64,000 nucleotides of DNA from Actinoplanes derwentensis (GTDB lineage Bacteria > Actinomycetota > Actinomycetes > Mycobacteriales > Micromonosporaceae). The notes below the pieces were generated by a model. That model was not told the origin of the DNA. It made no database searches and saw only the letters and a program-made list of their open reading frames with translations. The number at the start of each line of letters is the position of its first letter. Position 1 is the stretch's first letter. Position numbers and translations under genes: made by a program. Shown in pieces: positions 17,513 through 24,777 of this stretch. The stretch covers positions 4,478,501 to 4,542,500 of the forward strand of contig NZ_LT629758.1 in the NCBI RefSeq assembly GCF_900104725.1. The letters are read 5' to 3'.

Positions 17513-17569
17513 GCCGCCATCCTGCCGCTCCACCCCCACGTTCGAAAAGAACGTTTCAATCCCCGGAAG

Positions 17570-17935
17570 TCAGCAGGTCGAGTGGAACAGCCCGCCGACC
17601 GCCTCGCCGACCGCCAGTTCGTTGTAGATCCGTACCGCCTCGGTGGTCTCCGCCTCGTGCACGGTGACACCGTGTGCCCGCAGCAGTTCCCGGGTGGCCG
17701 GGTCCACACCGAGCCGGAGTTCCATCCCCCTCGACAGCACCACCGTCGTGGCCCCGTTGTCGAGCAGTTCCTGGACGTCGCCGGGCAGGATGCCGGGCTC
17801 ATGCTGGGTGCCGGCTTCCCGCCAGTCCCACGGCCGCCCGCCGCCGGGCCACAACTTGAAGTCCTTGCCCGGGGCAAGACCCTCGACCTCCATCCGCCCC
17901 CACGAGATCGAGTCGATCGCCGGTGACTTCGCCAT
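17570..17935 (-). CDS. Mth938-like (NDUFAF3/DUF498) domain protein
   Basis: This 121-residue single-domain protein has the family pattern SPAIDSISWGRMEVEG, FKLWPGGGRPWDW, ATTVVLSRGMELRL and AVRIYNELAVGEAVGGLFHSTC. Members include a mitochondrial complex I assembly factor, but bacterial roles are undefined. ATG 17935 is favoured over GTG 17941 because AGGGA lies seven bases upstream of it. It is ten bases downstream of the lipoprotein gene, so probably co-transcribed. Confidence 0.82.
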   Translation of the reverse strand: MAKSPAIDSISWGRMEVEGLAPGKDFKLWPGGGRPWDWREAGTQHEPGILPGDVQELLDNGATTVVLSRGMELRLGVDPATRELLRAHGVTVHEAETTEAVRIYNELAVGEAVGGLFHSTC

Positions 17936-17945
17936 TCGCACTTCC

Positions 17946-18491
17946 CTAGGTGTCGTAGAGACCGCAGTCCCATGGGGTGGAGAACGCCATGTAGTCGCCG
18001 GGCTCGGCGGTCACCCACCAGATGTCGCCGTCTGCCTCCGGCGCTTCGCTGATCAGGCCGAACGTGATGCCGAAACGCTCCACCTCGAACGGCGCGACGG
18101 AGATCCGCCCGTACTTCACGTTCCCGAGTTCCGCGAGGCGGCTCCGAAAGACCCCGGCGTCGTACGGGTCGATCCGGGCCTCGTCGAACTTACCGTCCGC
18201 GGTGAAAAGGTACAGCGCCACGAACTCCCGGCCGCCCGGCTCGAACGGCCGGGTCAGGAAGAACTGCCGGCCGTCGGCGGCCCGCCCGACGTGTTCGGCC
18301 AGGTAGTCGTCGTGATCGATCGCGACCCGCTCCGGCTCCACACCCTGCGGCGGAAGACTCGGCTCGACCGCGCAGGGATCATCGAACGCGGACGCCTCGG
18401 ACGGGCCGAAGCTCACGCACCCGGCCGATCCTGCGGCGAGCAGAACAGTGACGGTGACCAGGGCGGCCGTTCGCCGCCATCGCAGGATCAT
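17946..18491 (-). CDS. Putative lipoprotein of unknown function
   Basis: This 181-residue protein has an N-terminal RRT-hydrophobic signal ending LLAAGSAGC, an imperfect lipobox (serine at -3). The mature part is acidic and tryptophan-containing (FFLTRPFEPGGREFVALYLFTADGKFDEARIDPYD; GDIWWVTAEPGDYMAF). No family recognised. It is probably anchored on the outer face of the membrane and divergent from the hydrolase-MarR operon. Confidence 0.7.
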   Translation of the reverse strand: MILRWRRTAALVTVTVLLAAGSAGCVSFGPSEASAFDDPCAVEPSLPPQGVEPERVAIDHDDYLAEHVGRAADGRQFFLTRPFEPGGREFVALYLFTADGKFDEARIDPYDAGVFRSRLAELGNVKYGRISVAPFEVERFGITFGLISEAPEADGDIWWVTAEPGDYMAFSTPWDCGLYDT

Positions 18492-18567
18492 GGCCGCAGA
18501 CCGTAGCAGTGGCCGCCCGGCGATCGGGAAGACGCTGCGAGGACTGGCCCGGATGGCGGGCGTCGCC

Positions 18568-18580
18568 TAGTTTATGTCGC
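18568..18580 (+). promoter_or_regulatory. -10 box of a leaderless promoter
   Basis: TAGTTT at 18568-18573 lies seven bases before ATG 18581, so the transcript would start at or next to the start codon. No ribosome-binding purine tract is present. Confidence 0.5.
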
Positions 18581-18590
18581 ATGCGAAATA
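18573..18590. promoter_or_regulatory. Palindromic MarR-type operator over the start codon
   Basis: TCGCATGCGA at 18577-18586 is a perfect 10-bp palindrome, and with one mismatch the symmetry extends to 18573-18590 (TAT...ATA). It spans the -10 edge, the predicted transcription start and the ATG. The MarR protein encoded at 19420 is the obvious candidate to bind it. Confidence 0.6.
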
Positions 18591-19423
18591 GTCTGGTCGA
18601 GGTCGGCGGGATCGTGGGGACGTTGTTCGAACCGGACGAGGAGCCGGTCGCCGTGCTGGTGATGCATCCGGCGACGGCCACCCCGGCCGGGTTCTACGCC
18701 GGGTTCGCGGAGTTCCTGGCGGAGAATCGGATCGCCGCGGTCACCTACGACTACCGGGGCACCGGACGGTCCGGGTCGCCGAAAGCGCATCGGGACCTGG
18801 GCATGAAGGACTGGATCGAGCAGGACGTGCCGGCCGTGACCCGATGGGCGGCCGGGCGGTTTCCGGGGCTGCCGCAGCTCGCGGTCGGGCACAGTCTCGG
18901 CGGGCACGCTCTCACCCTCGGTCATGGCGGGCCGGAGCTGACGGCGTTCGCGCTGGTGGCGTCGCATGTGGCGTCGATCGCGTCGATTCCGGACCGGGTC
19001 GAGCGCCTTCGGGTCCGGTTGGTGCTCCAGGGGCTGGGCCCGGTGCTCGCCGGAGTGTTCGGTTACGTCCCGGCCCGCCGTCTGGGGCTCGGTGAGGACA
19101 TTCCGGTGGCGGCGATCCGGCAGTGGGGCGGCTGGGGTGCCCGGCGGAACTACCTGTTCGACGATCCGGCGATGGACGGTGCCGGGCGGGCCGCCGCGGT
19201 GACCCAGCCGGTGCTGGCGATCGGGATGAGTGACGACCCGTGGGGCACCCCGGCGCAGGTCGACCGACTCGCCGGCTACCTGACCGGTGCCGATGTCGAG
19301 CGGCGTACCTACACCCCGGCGGGTGCGGGGGTGGCACGCATCGGTCATCACGGATTCATGCGGCGCACCATGCGTGGCACCCTGTGGACCGATCTGCTGA
19401 CCTGGTTCCATAAGCAGCTATGA
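18581..19423 (+). CDS. Alpha/beta hydrolase
   Basis: This 280-residue serine hydrolase has the strand-turn VLVMHPATATPAGFYAGFAEFL, AVTYDYRGTGRSG, nucleophile elbow VGHSLGGHAL, and a late histidine in RIGHHGFMRR. No signal peptide. Substrate unknown; the family includes esterases and S33-like aminopeptidases. The start ATG 18581 follows a -10 box directly, with no leader. An upstream in-frame extension to 18509 lacks conserved sequence. The stop overlaps the MarR start (ATGA), so hydrolase and regulator are made together, probably in detoxification of a small hydrophobic compound. Confidence 0.88.
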   Translation: MRNSLVEVGGIVGTLFEPDEEPVAVLVMHPATATPAGFYAGFAEFLAENRIAAVTYDYRGTGRSGSPKAHRDLGMKDWIEQDVPAVTRWAAGRFPGLPQLAVGHSLGGHALTLGHGGPELTAFALVASHVASIASIPDRVERLRVRLVLQGLGPVLAGVFGYVPARRLGLGEDIPVAAIRQWGGWGARRNYLFDDPAMDGAGRAAAVTQPVLAIGMSDDPWGTPAQVDRLAGYLTGADVERRTYTPAGAGVARIGHHGFMRRTMRGTLWTDLLTWFHKQL

Positions 19424-19836
19424 GTCAGCGCCGCCTCGTCTTCGAGATGATGATCGCCGAGCGGAGCATGCGCCGGTGGATCGACGCGCGTTCCGGTGAC
19501 AGCGGCATCGGCGCGGCCGGGGCGGGTGTGCTGTTCCACCTGGCGGGTCACGACAACGCCCTGGTCGGTGACGTGAGCGCGGCCATGTGCGCGTCGCCGT
19601 CCGGGATGAGTGGTCTGGTCAGCCGGCTGGAGAAGGGTGGTCTGGTGGCCAAGACCCCGGACGCGGCGGACGCCCGGGCGGTGCGGCTGTCCTTGACGCC
19701 GGCCGGGCGGGCGGCGGTCGAGGCCGCGAAGTCGGTGGTGCGGGAGCTGAACGCGGAGATGTCCGACGGCTTCACCGACGGGGAACTGGCCGTGGTGGCC
19801 CGCTGGTTGGGACACATCACACACCGATTGACCTGA
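19420..19836 (+). CDS. MarR-family transcriptional regulator
   Basis: This 138-residue winged-helix protein has AGVLFHLAGHDNALVGDVSAAMCASPSGMSGLVSRLEKGGLV as helix-turn-helix and the DAADARAVRLSLTPAGRAAVE wing, both typical of MarR. It is translationally coupled to the hydrolase and probably represses the operon through the palindrome at 18573-18590. The ligand is unknown. Confidence 0.92.
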   Translation: MSQRRLVFEMMIAERSMRRWIDARSGDSGIGAAGAGVLFHLAGHDNALVGDVSAAMCASPSGMSGLVSRLEKGGLVAKTPDAADARAVRLSLTPAGRAAVEAAKSVVRELNAEMSDGFTDGELAVVARWLGHITHRLT

Positions 19837-19897
19837 GTACGGGTACTTCCGATCCAGCACTGGGCATACCAGAGTGAACCCAGACGAGGGAGTACTG

Positions 19898-21271
19898 ATG
19901 ACGCATCGAGTGGTAGTCGTCGGGGCCGGTTTCGGCGGTCTCTTCGCGATCAAGGCACTGCGCCGGGCAGACGTCGAGATCACTCTGATCAACGGAACCG
20001 CCTACCACCTCTTCCAGCCGCTGCTCTACCAGGTGGCGACGGGGATCCTGTCCGAGGGCGAGGTGGCTCCGCCGATCCGTGAGGTGCTGCGCCGGCAGGA
20101 CAACGTCGACGTCCGTCTCGGCTGGGTGCAGGACATCGACGTGGAGTCGAAGGTCGTGTCGGTGGCGGGTCCGGGGATCGACTACACCGTGCCGTACGAC
20201 ACGCTGATCGTCGCGGCGGGCGCCTCCCAGTCGTACTTCGGCAATGATGGTTTCGCCGATCATGCGCCCGGCATGAAGAGCATCGACGACGCCTTGGAGC
20301 TGCGGGCCCGGATCTTCGGCGCGTTCGAGGTCGCCGACCTGCACACCGACCCGGAGACGATCGAGCGCTGGATGACGTTCGTGGTCGTCGGCGCGGGACC
20401 GACCGGTACCGAGATGGCCGGGCAGATCGCCGAGCTGGCCCATCGCACGCTGCGCGGGCAGTACAAGCACATCGACTCCCGGAAAGCGCGGATCCTGCTG
20501 GTGGACGCGGTCGGGGCGGTGCTGAACACGTTCGGTGACCACCTGTCCGCCAAGGCCGAGATCGAACTGGGCAAGCTTGGTGTCGAGGTGCGGACCGACA
20601 CGAAGGTGGTGGCGGTCGACGCGACCGGCATCGAGGTGGAGTCGAACGGGCAGCGCGAGCGGATCCCGGCGATGACGAAGGTGTGGGCGGCCGGGGTGTC
20701 GGCGCCGCCGCTGGGCGGGAAGCTGGCCGCGGCGACCGGGGCGAAGACCGACCGGGCCGGCCGGATCCTGGTCGAACCGGACACCAGCCTGCCGGGGCAT
20801 CCGGAGATCTTCGTGCTCGGCGACATGATGAACCTGGCCGGCGAGGACGGTAAGCCGCTGCCGGGCGTGGCGCAGGTCGCCATTCAGAGCGGCCGGCACG
20901 CCGCCGACCAGATCAAACGGCGCTTGACCGGCAAGGAGACGGGTCAGCCGTTCCGCTATTTCGACAAGGGCAGCCTGGCGACGATCTCCCGCTTCTCGGC
21001 GGTGGCGAGTATCGGGAAGGTGCGCCTGTCCGGCTTCCCGGCCTGGGTGGTGTGGGTGGCGGTGCACCTGTTCTACCTGGTCGGATTCAAGAACCGGGTG
21101 ACCGCGGTGCTGCACTGGGCGGTCAGCTTCCTGGGCCGTGGCCGTTCGGAGCGCGTGTCGACCGAGCAGCAGGCGTTCGCCCGCCAGGCGATCCGGGCGT
21201 ACGGAGATCCGTTCCGGCGGACGGACGACAGGTCAACAGCCACCGGAACGGCGGATGAACAAGCCAGGTAG
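19898..21271 (+). CDS. ndh: Type II NADH dehydrogenase-like flavoprotein
   Basis: This 457-residue enzyme would pass electrons from NADH to quinone without pumping protons. The FAD-binding VVVGAGFGGLFAIKAL opens the protein, the NAD-binding VVVGAGPTGTEMAGQIAEL sits near residue 165, and ATH-type motifs (IFVLGDMMNLAG, PGVAQVAIQSGRHAA) bind FAD. A hydrophobic segment near 380-400 (FPAWVVWVAVHLFYLVGF) would hold it to the membrane. ATG 19898 with GAGGGAG is the start; the GTG at 19874 lacks a site. It stands alone after the MarR gene. Confidence 0.9.
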   Translation: MTHRVVVVGAGFGGLFAIKALRRADVEITLINGTAYHLFQPLLYQVATGILSEGEVAPPIREVLRRQDNVDVRLGWVQDIDVESKVVSVAGPGIDYTVPYDTLIVAAGASQSYFGNDGFADHAPGMKSIDDALELRARIFGAFEVADLHTDPETIERWMTFVVVGAGPTGTEMAGQIAELAHRTLRGQYKHIDSRKARILLVDAVGAVLNTFGDHLSAKAEIELGKLGVEVRTDTKVVAVDATGIEVESNGQRERIPAMTKVWAAGVSAPPLGGKLAAATGAKTDRAGRILVEPDTSLPGHPEIFVLGDMMNLAGEDGKPLPGVAQVAIQSGRHAADQIKRRLTGKETGQPFRYFDKGSLATISRFSAVASIGKVRLSGFPAWVVWVAVHLFYLVGFKNRVTAVLHWAVSFLGRGRSERVSTEQQAFARQAIRAYGDPFRRTDDRSTATGTADEQAR

Positions 21272-21310
21272 CGTGTACCGGCCCGCGTAAGTCCTGAGGA
21301 AGGCTCACCA

Positions 21311-21961
21311 TTGGTTCCGGTCGCTGTTTCCACACCCGTGGTGTCCCGAGCCAGGACCCTCGCTCCGGTCTTCCACGAGTTGACGCTGTTCCACGGCAGC
21401 ATGGGGGCGGGCAAGTCTACGCTCGCGCTGCAGAACGCGTACAACCGCCGCGAAGCGGGCCGTCCCGGTGTTCTGCTGACCAGCATGGACCGGGCCGGCG
21501 CCGGGGTGATGTCGTCGCGCCTCGGGGTGGAGGCCGACGCGATCGAGGTGAACGACGGCACCGAGCTGACGGTGCTGATCGCGGGTGAGGTGCCGTCCGG
21601 CGGGTTCGTGATCGTCGACGAGGCGCAGTTCCTGCGGCCGGAGCAGGTGGAGCAGCTGGCCTGGTCGGTCGACGAACTGTGTGTGGACGTCGACTGCTAC
21701 GCGATCTCCACGGACTTCCAGTCGCACCTGTTCCCGGGCGCGCAGCGGCTCCTCGAACTGGCCGACAACATCGTGTCGCTGCAGGTCGAGGTGGTGTGCT
21801 GGTGCGGGCGCCCGGGTCGGCAGAACGCCCGGATCGAGGACGGCCGGGTGGCCCGTTCGGGCGCGCAGGTGGCGGTCGGTGACACCAACGACGCGGCCGA
21901 GGTGACCTATCGGGTGCTGTGCCGCCGGCACTGGCGCAGCGGCGAAGCCGGGCCGGTGTAA
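21311..21961 (+). CDS. tdk: Thymidine kinase (type II)
   Basis: This 216-residue cytosolic enzyme phosphorylates thymidine with ATP for nucleotide salvage. Walker A is FHGSMGAGKST, Walker B FVIVDEAQFL, with the lasso region (NARIEDGRVARSGAQVAVGD). The zinc ligands are partly altered: CWCG and later CRRH instead of two plain CxxC pairs. The start is TTG at 21311, supported by GAGGAAGG seven bases upstream. It ends three bases before the convergent nuclease gene. Confidence 0.9.
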   Translation: MVPVAVSTPVVSRARTLAPVFHELTLFHGSMGAGKSTLALQNAYNRREAGRPGVLLTSMDRAGAGVMSSRLGVEADAIEVNDGTELTVLIAGEVPSGGFVIVDEAQFLRPEQVEQLAWSVDELCVDVDCYAISTDFQSHLFPGAQRLLELADNIVSLQVEVVCWCGRPGRQNARIEDGRVARSGAQVAVGDTNDAAEVTYRVLCRRHWRSGEAGPV

Positions 21962-21964
21962 AAC

Positions 21965-22915
21965 CTAGGGGTAGATCATCCAGCCCCGCGTGTCGCCGTG
22001 GATGTCGAACAGGTAGCCGCCGTCGCCGACGCTGTGGTTGGCCGGATCGACGTTCGAGAAGATCGGCTTGGTCAGGCCCCAGTATTTGTGGGTGGCGGTG
22101 TCCCGGCCCGCGCCGACGTGCACGAAGACGTCACCGCCAGCCGGGACGACGGTACCGGCCGGGAACGTGTAACGCCGAAGCCCGGAGTCGCGCACCCACC
22201 AGCCGCCGACCGGCACGGCCGCCGCCGACGGGTTGTGCAGCTGGAACCATTCGCCGTTGAGGTTCTCCGCGTCGACACCCTCGGCGTCCGGGTTGACGGT
22301 CAGGGTCAGGCCGCTGTTCTGCGCCGGGCCGGATCGGCAGGCGTCGGTGTCGTAGAGTTCGCGACCCGCGGCGGCGGCCTGTTTGGCGGCGGCGTGGTAG
22401 ACCTCGTCCATCGCCCATTCCCCGGGAAACGGTAACCACAGGGCGTGACCGCCGCGGACCAGTTCCGCGCCGACGTCCGTCCACTTCCCGGCGATCTTGA
22501 CGGCCACCGAGCGCAGCGGCCGGCCCTCGCTGGCGCTGGCGGACTTCAGCGACGTCATCCGAACCTGGCCGCCGCCCGCTTTGACCAGCTGTTCCAGGCG
22601 CACGGTCGCGGCGAGCGCGTGACAGTCGCCCCGGCGTCGTTCCGGTTTCGGGGAGTAGACCTTCTGCTCCATCGCCTGGATGCCCAGGACCCGCACCGAC
22701 ACCAGGTCCTTGGTGCCGTCGCCGGCCAGGTCGACGCGCAGCGTGTCACCGTCGGCGACCCAGTCGACAGTTCCGGTCCACACCTGGCAGCGAGGGCTGC
22801 CTGCGGTCGCGGTGCAGGCGACGGTCGCGGCCTGCGCCGGGACGGCGGTGCCCGCGACGGCCGTGCCCGCGGCGGTCAGTGCTGCGGCGGCAAGGACTGC
22901 CAGGCGACGAAACAT
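21965..22915 (-). CDS. Secreted nuclease-like protein: SNase domain plus lamin-tail domain
   Basis: This 316-residue protein starts with a Sec signal (RLAVLAAAALTAAGTAVAGTAVPAQAA). Residues about 45-195 resemble a thermonuclease/SNase OB-fold (GTVDWVADGDTLRVDLAGDG, VRVLGIQAMEQ, GRPLRSVAVKIAGKWTDVGAELVRGGHALWLP). The classical catalytic arginine context is only partly visible, so activity is uncertain. Residues about 205-316 look like a lamin-tail (LTD) beta-sandwich (ENLNGEWFQLHNPSAAAVPVGGW). ATG 22915 has GGAG upstream. Probably extracellular. Confidence 0.8.
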   Translation of the reverse strand: MFRRLAVLAAAALTAAGTAVAGTAVPAQAATVACTATAGSPRCQVWTGTVDWVADGDTLRVDLAGDGTKDLVSVRVLGIQAMEQKVYSPKPERRRGDCHALAATVRLEQLVKAGGGQVRMTSLKSASASEGRPLRSVAVKIAGKWTDVGAELVRGGHALWLPFPGEWAMDEVYHAAAKQAAAAGRELYDTDACRSGPAQNSGLTLTVNPDAEGVDAENLNGEWFQLHNPSAAAVPVGGWWVRDSGLRRYTFPAGTVVPAGGDVFVHVGAGRDTATHKYWGLTKPIFSNVDPANHSVGDGGYLFDIHGDTRGWMIYP

Positions 22916-22971
22916 GACAACTCCATCGTCTGTCTCAGAGGGCGCTTGAGGCATTCTCCTTCGCTAGATCG

Positions 22972-22984
22972 TTAGCTAGGCTAA
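22972..22984. promoter_or_regulatory. Short inverted repeat at the divergent nuclease / ABC exporter promoter
   Basis: TTAGC-TAG-GCTAA is a perfect 5+5 inverted repeat 27 bases before the ABC start. TAGGCT inside it could serve as a -10 box. It resembles half of an iron box but matches the DtxR/IdeR consensus poorly. Confidence 0.35.
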
Positions 22985-23010
22985 ACACCACCACGTACGA
23001 GGAGCCTTGT

Positions 23011-24777
23011 TTGAGCGACGCCCCCCGCCGGGCACCCCGCGCCGGCATTCATCCGGACCCCTCGAAGAGCTGGCTGCGGCGCGCCTGGCCGATCGTTCGC
23101 GCGCATCGGATCCTGCTGGCCGTCTCGTTGACGTTGTCGTTCATCGGACTCGTCGTTCAGGTGCAGATCCCCGACCTGGTCCGAGTCGCCATCGACCGGG
23201 CACTGGTGGATCGTAACGACGATTTGGGGTTTTATGTCTGGTCCATCTGCGGGCTAGCCGTAGCTCAGGGAGGTATCAACTTTCTGGCCCGCCTCTACCT
23301 GCTCCGCACGGCCTTTGAGATGGAGTACGACCTCCGCAACATCGTCTTCACCCACATGATGCGAATGTCGTACGCGTTCTACGACCGGGTCCAATCCGGC
23401 GAACTCATCTCCCGGGCCACCAGCGACATCCGGGCCGTCCAGATGTACCTGGCGTTCGGCCCGTCGATCCTGGTCCAGTGCACGATCGCGGGCATCGCCT
23501 TCGCCCTGATGCTGTCGATCAACGCACCCCTGGCCGTGGTGGCGATGCTGACCATGCCGATCATCGCGATCCTGGGCGTCCGGATGCGCAAGGCGATCTT
23601 CCCGGTGTCGTGGCTGATCCAGTCCCGGCTGGCCGGGGTCGCCACCGTGGTCGACGAGAACATCCAGGGCGTCCGGATCGTGAAGGCGTTCGCCGCCGAG
23701 AAACAGCAGGTAGATCTGTTGAGCGAACAGGCCGACCGGGTCCGCTGGGCGTACACCACCGACGCCGGGATCCGCAGCCGGTGGATGCCGGTGATGGACA
23801 ACCTGCCCCGGCTCGGGCTGGCGATGGTGCTGCTGGTCGGCGGCCTGATGGTGCTCGACGGCGACGCGACGGTCGGCACCATCGTGGCGTTCAACTCCTA
23901 CGTGCTGATGCTGCAGCCACCGTTCCGGATGCTCGGCATGATCATCATGATGGGTCAGCGGGCGGCCGCGTCCGCACAGCGCATCTACGACATCCTGGAC
24001 ACCCCGGCGGAGATCGTCGACCCGGCCACCCCGGTCACACCGCAGCCTCGGGGAGAGGTCCGGTTCGACGGGGTGCGTTTCGCGTACCCGGACGGGACCC
24101 TCGCCCTTGATGGTCTTGATCTCCATGTACGTCCCGGCGAGACGATCGCGCTGGTCGGGGCCACCGGAAGCGGCAAGAGCACGGTCGCGCGGCTGGCAGC
24201 GCGCTTCTACGACACCGGCGGCGGGCGGGTGCTGATCGACGGCGTCGACGTCCGCGACTACCCGCTCACCACGCTGCGGGACCGGGTCGGCATCGTGCCC
24301 GACGAGCCGTTCCTCTTCTCGGTGTCGCTGCACGACAACATCGCTTTCGGACATCCCACGGCGACCCGCGACGAGGTGATCGAGGCGGCCCGGGCCGCCG
24401 GTGCGCACGGTTTCATTCACGATCTTCCAGCTGGGTACGACACCGTAGTCGGTGAACGTGGCTACACCCTCTCCGGCGGGCAGCGCCAGCGGGTGGCCAT
24501 CGCCCGCGCGCTCCTGGTCAACCCGCCCGTGCTGATCCTCGACGACGCCACCAGTGCCGTCGACGTCCGGGTCGAGCACGAGATCCACGAGGCGTTACGC
24601 GACCTGATGCGGGACCGCACCACCATCGTGGTCGCCCACCGGCTGGCCACCATCGGCCTCGCCGACCGGGTCGTGCTGATCGAGAACGGTCGCGCGGTCG
24701 CCTCCGGCACCCACGCCTCGCTACTGGCCGACGAGCCCCGCTATTCCCGAGTCCTGGCATCGGAGGTGACCGCGTGA
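23011..24777 (+). CDS. Heterodimeric ABC exporter subunit 1 (membrane + degenerate ATPase)
   Basis: This 588-residue half-transporter has six membrane helices within residues 30-320 and a nucleotide-binding domain after about 345. Walker A GATGSGKS at 383-390 and signature LSGGQ at 487-491 are intact. The catalytic glutamate after Walker B is aspartate (LILDDATSAVD), and the Q-loop glutamine is aspartate (VPDEPFLF). These are marks of the non-hydrolysing site in exporters such as TmrAB or BmrCD. It starts at TTG 23011 with GAGGAG. The stop overlaps the partner start (GTGA). Substrate unknown, possibly lipid or drug. Confidence 0.92.
   Translation: MSDAPRRAPRAGIHPDPSKSWLRRAWPIVRAHRILLAVSLTLSFIGLVVQVQIPDLVRVAIDRALVDRNDDLGFYVWSICGLAVAQGGINFLARLYLLRTAFEMEYDLRNIVFTHMMRMSYAFYDRVQSGELISRATSDIRAVQMYLAFGPSILVQCTIAGIAFALMLSINAPLAVVAMLTMPIIAILGVRMRKAIFPVSWLIQSRLAGVATVVDENIQGVRIVKAFAAEKQQVDLLSEQADRVRWAYTTDAGIRSRWMPVMDNLPRLGLAMVLLVGGLMVLDGDATVGTIVAFNSYVLMLQPPFRMLGMIIMMGQRAAASAQRIYDILDTPAEIVDPATPVTPQPRGEVRFDGVRFAYPDGTLALDGLDLHVRPGETIALVGATGSGKSTVARLAARFYDTGGGRVLIDGVDVRDYPLTTLRDRVGIVPDEPFLFSVSLHDNIAFGHPTATRDEVIEAARAAGAHGFIHDLPAGYDTVVGERGYTLSGGQRQRVAIARALLVNPPVLILDDATSAVDVRVEHEIHEALRDLMRDRTTIVVAHRLATIGLADRVVLIENGRAVASGTHASLLADEPRYSRVLASEVTA

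Noticed and set aside
22972..22984. Possible DtxR/IdeR iron box
   Set aside because: Only about 11 of 19 consensus positions match and the symmetry is short; treated as a generic inverted repeat.
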